Source: Calothrix sp. NIES-3974 (GTDB lineage: Bacteria > Cyanobacteriota > Cyanobacteriia > Cyanobacteriales > Nostocaceae). From it: DNA of 64,000 nucleotides. The notes under the pieces were generated by a model. That model made no database searches. It was not told where the DNA came from and was given only the letters and a program-made list of their open reading frames with translations. The stretch spans positions 1,488,001-1,552,000 of the forward strand of contig NZ_AP018254.1 of NCBI RefSeq assembly GCF_002368395.1. Direction: 5' to 3'. Of the stretch, positions 62,530-64,000 are shown one piece after another. The first letter of the stretch is position 1; each line of letters begins with the position of its first letter. Both the position numbers and the translations under genes were made by a program.

Positions 62530-64000
62530 TTAAACCGACCTCGTGAGAATCCGATTACCAGCACTTGGAGCTTCAATTTCCCAATTTGTGTCACTGGTTC
62601 GTTGATTTAGGGAGAAACCACCATCCAACTCAATTCTGCCACTTTGATTCCGACGCATCCGCCAAATAGCAGTTTCATCGGTGGCATAATTACGCCAGAG
62701 AATATCGCCAATTCCATCACCAGTGAAATCAGCCACACCCTCAATTTCCCAATCAGCAGCAGGAGTCACATTCGGAGTCACAGAATAAGCACCATTTTGT
62801 CTGAAATTTCCTCCACTACTCATTTCCCAAATAGCATTTTCACCAGTAGTGTAATTACGCCAGAGGAAATCACCAATACCATCACCGTTGAAATCAACCA
62901 CCTCTTCTAATTCCCAACCAAAGGGTGCATCAGCCACAAAATATTGCTTGGTATTATCAACCGAGGGTACACCGTTTGTTGATCTTAATCCCCAGACAGC
63001 ATTTCTTCCAGTACTGAAATTGCGCCAAACGATATCTGCAATTCCATCACCCGTCATATCATGCCAACCAGCTATTTCCCAGGTAGTGTCTGTTTGCTCA
63101 TCAATAAATAAGGTTCCAGCTGAATTCAAAGAGAAGGGATTATTTGTGTTCGTTGCATTAAAGTCCAAAGTCCAAATCGCATTTTGTCCAGTTTTGTAAT
63201 TTCGCCACAAAATATTTTGTTTGCGATCGCCATTAAAGTCTTTTGCAGCTTCTATTTCCCAAGCGGTGTCCGGAACATCTGTAATAAAGTAACCATTCTT
63301 CAACTCCAGACCAGCGCTACCATTTTGCATTAACCAAATAGCGTTTTTCCCGTCATTATAATTACGCCAGAGAATATCAAGCACCCCATCATTATCGTAA
63401 TCGGCAACGCCTTCCATACTCCAACCCGTATCTTGCACCTGGGTGATAAATTTGCTATCGGAACCTAATGTGAAAGGTGTTGTGGTATTAGCTGCGTTGT
63501 ATTTAATCGTCCAAACAGCATTTTTGCCGTCATTATAATTTCGCCAGAGAATATCCGGCGTACCATCTCGGTTAAAATCAGGAAAATTCAGTGGATTATC
63601 AGCACCAAAGACCAGATTTGCCAAACCTCTAGTTTGGGGTTGGGTTTCATTCGCAAAACCACCGTATTCCACAATGTAACCTAGGGGTTCAAACTGGGGG
63701 ATGGATCCGTAATCGCGGTCATCGGGAAGGTCATTCCACTTCCCACGGGACTGTCCATTGTCGATACCGTCATTCCCGATCATGTGAGCATATGATTCAT
63801 TCCCCCCACTATTATTGGGTTCCGGGTCATTGAGGGTACGCCAATTTTCGTATCTACCTTCTACAGGTTGACCACCCTGTCCTTTCGGACCACCTGACCA
63901 AAAGATAGTACCCGCTTCTGGACCTGTCACCCACCTCCAGGTGTCGGGTGTTTCAACGTCATTTGCACCAATCCAACCATTACCAGCTAACCGTTGTTGA
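62530..64000 (-). CDS. Lectin-domain and FG-GAP repeat surface protein (5' end missing)
   Basis: At least 490 residues, running out of the window at 64000 with the frame still open, so the true start is beyond it. The N-terminal part in view is the end of a C-type lectin fold (GNGWIGANDVETPDTWRWVTG, then IFWSGGPKGQGGQ and YAHMIGNDGIDNGQSRGKWN). It is followed by six FG-GAP/VCBS-type repeats, each with DxNxDGxxDxLWRNYxxGxNAxW (for example DILWRNYNDGKNAVW and DFLWRNYTTGENAIW). Such proteins are secreted or surface-bound adhesins; the calcium-binding DxNxDG loops are visible. The adjacent polysaccharide cluster may be a coincidence. Confidence 0.85.
   Translation of the reverse strand, partial: QQRLAGNGWIGANDVETPDTWRWVTGPEAGTIFWSGGPKGQGGQPVEGRYENWRTLNDPEPNNSGGNESYAHMIGNDGIDNGQSRGKWNDLPDDRDYGSIPQFEPLGYIVEYGGFANETQPQTRGLANLVFGADNPLNFPDFNRDGTPDILWRNYNDGKNAVWTIKYNAANTTTPFTLGSDSKFITQVQDTGWSMEGVADYDNDGVLDILWRNYNDGKNAIWLMQNGSAGLELKNGYFITDVPDTAWEIEAAKDFNGDRKQNILWRNYKTGQNAIWTLDFNATNTNNPFSLNSAGTLFIDEQTDTTWEIAGWHDMTGDGIADIVWRNFSTGRNAVWGLRSTNGVPSVDNTKQYFVADAPFGWELEEVVDFNGDGIGDFLWRNYTTGENAIWEMSSGGNFRQNGAYSVTPNVTPAADWEIEGVADFTGDGIGDILWRNYATDETAIWRMRRNQSGRIELDGGFSLNQRTSDTNWEIEAPSAGNRILTRSV

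Overview
The window is chromosomal DNA from a cyanobacterium, most likely a filamentous member of the Nostocales. PsbX followed by Ycf66, the light-response regulator RpaB, a cyAbrB regulator, a chorismate lyase of the plastoquinone pathway, a cytochrome b6f haem-assembly (CCB) protein and many GCGATCGC (HIP1) octamers all point there. Genes are compact, but many spacers are long (0.3 to 2.4 kb) and are filled from a small vocabulary of repeats. No phage, transposase gene, rRNA or CRISPR array was seen.

Layout. 0-7.3 kb: YggU, a glutathione transferase, an ArsA-type ATPase with an HSP20-like tail, a DUF2358 protein, chorismate lyase, tRNA-Leu(GAG), biotin carboxylase AccC and YggT. 7.8-12.5 kb: PsbX and Ycf66, two tandem half-propeller lipoproteins, and a succinate dehydrogenase/fumarate reductase iron-sulfur subunit facing them. 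12.5-14.9 kb: a gene-poor stretch. 14.9-17.8 kb: cyAbrB, a nuclease lipoprotein and two unknown proteins. 18.8-23.8 kb: a divergent amidohydrolase and isochorismatase-like hydrolase, a cupin, and dihydroorotase. 24.4-31.9 kb: signal peptidase I, a MOSC protein, a Spy/CpxP-like protein, a hybrid histidine kinase overlapping a receiver protein, an exported protein, and LeuD. 32-41.8 kb: aminopeptidase P, a lipoprotein, a parvulin-like protein, AroA, an unknown protein, RadA, RpaB and the CCB protein. 42-50 kb: a methyltransferase with an Rpn-like protein, a DUF456 protein, acetate kinase, a TM-helix-repeat channel, and a DUF5895-like protein. 50.9-54.3 kb: CobL, an RppA-like regulator and HisG. 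54.7-61.4 kb: a leftward exopolysaccharide cluster (WecG-type transferase, tyrosine autokinase, serine acetyltransferase-like protein, GT2, GT4). The window ends inside a lectin-domain/FG-GAP surface protein.

Most genes are ordinary housekeeping or photosynthesis genes in short units. Three neighbourhoods look like joint functions: the exopolysaccharide cluster, the amidohydrolase/cysteine hydrolase/cupin group (possibly cleaving cyclic amides or amidated nitrogen compounds), and the hybrid kinase with its overlapping receiver.

The most unusual content is between the genes: palindromes with fixed outer arms and changing but still self-complementary inner arms; at least two short families with inverted ends that resemble non-autonomous transposons, one copy carrying a nested insertion; heptamer repeats placed directly before several start codons; and repeat ends that fall on stop codons. 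Start codons were chosen by eye from family length, Shine-Dalgarno sequence and signal peptide shape; protein names come from recognised motifs, not from searches.
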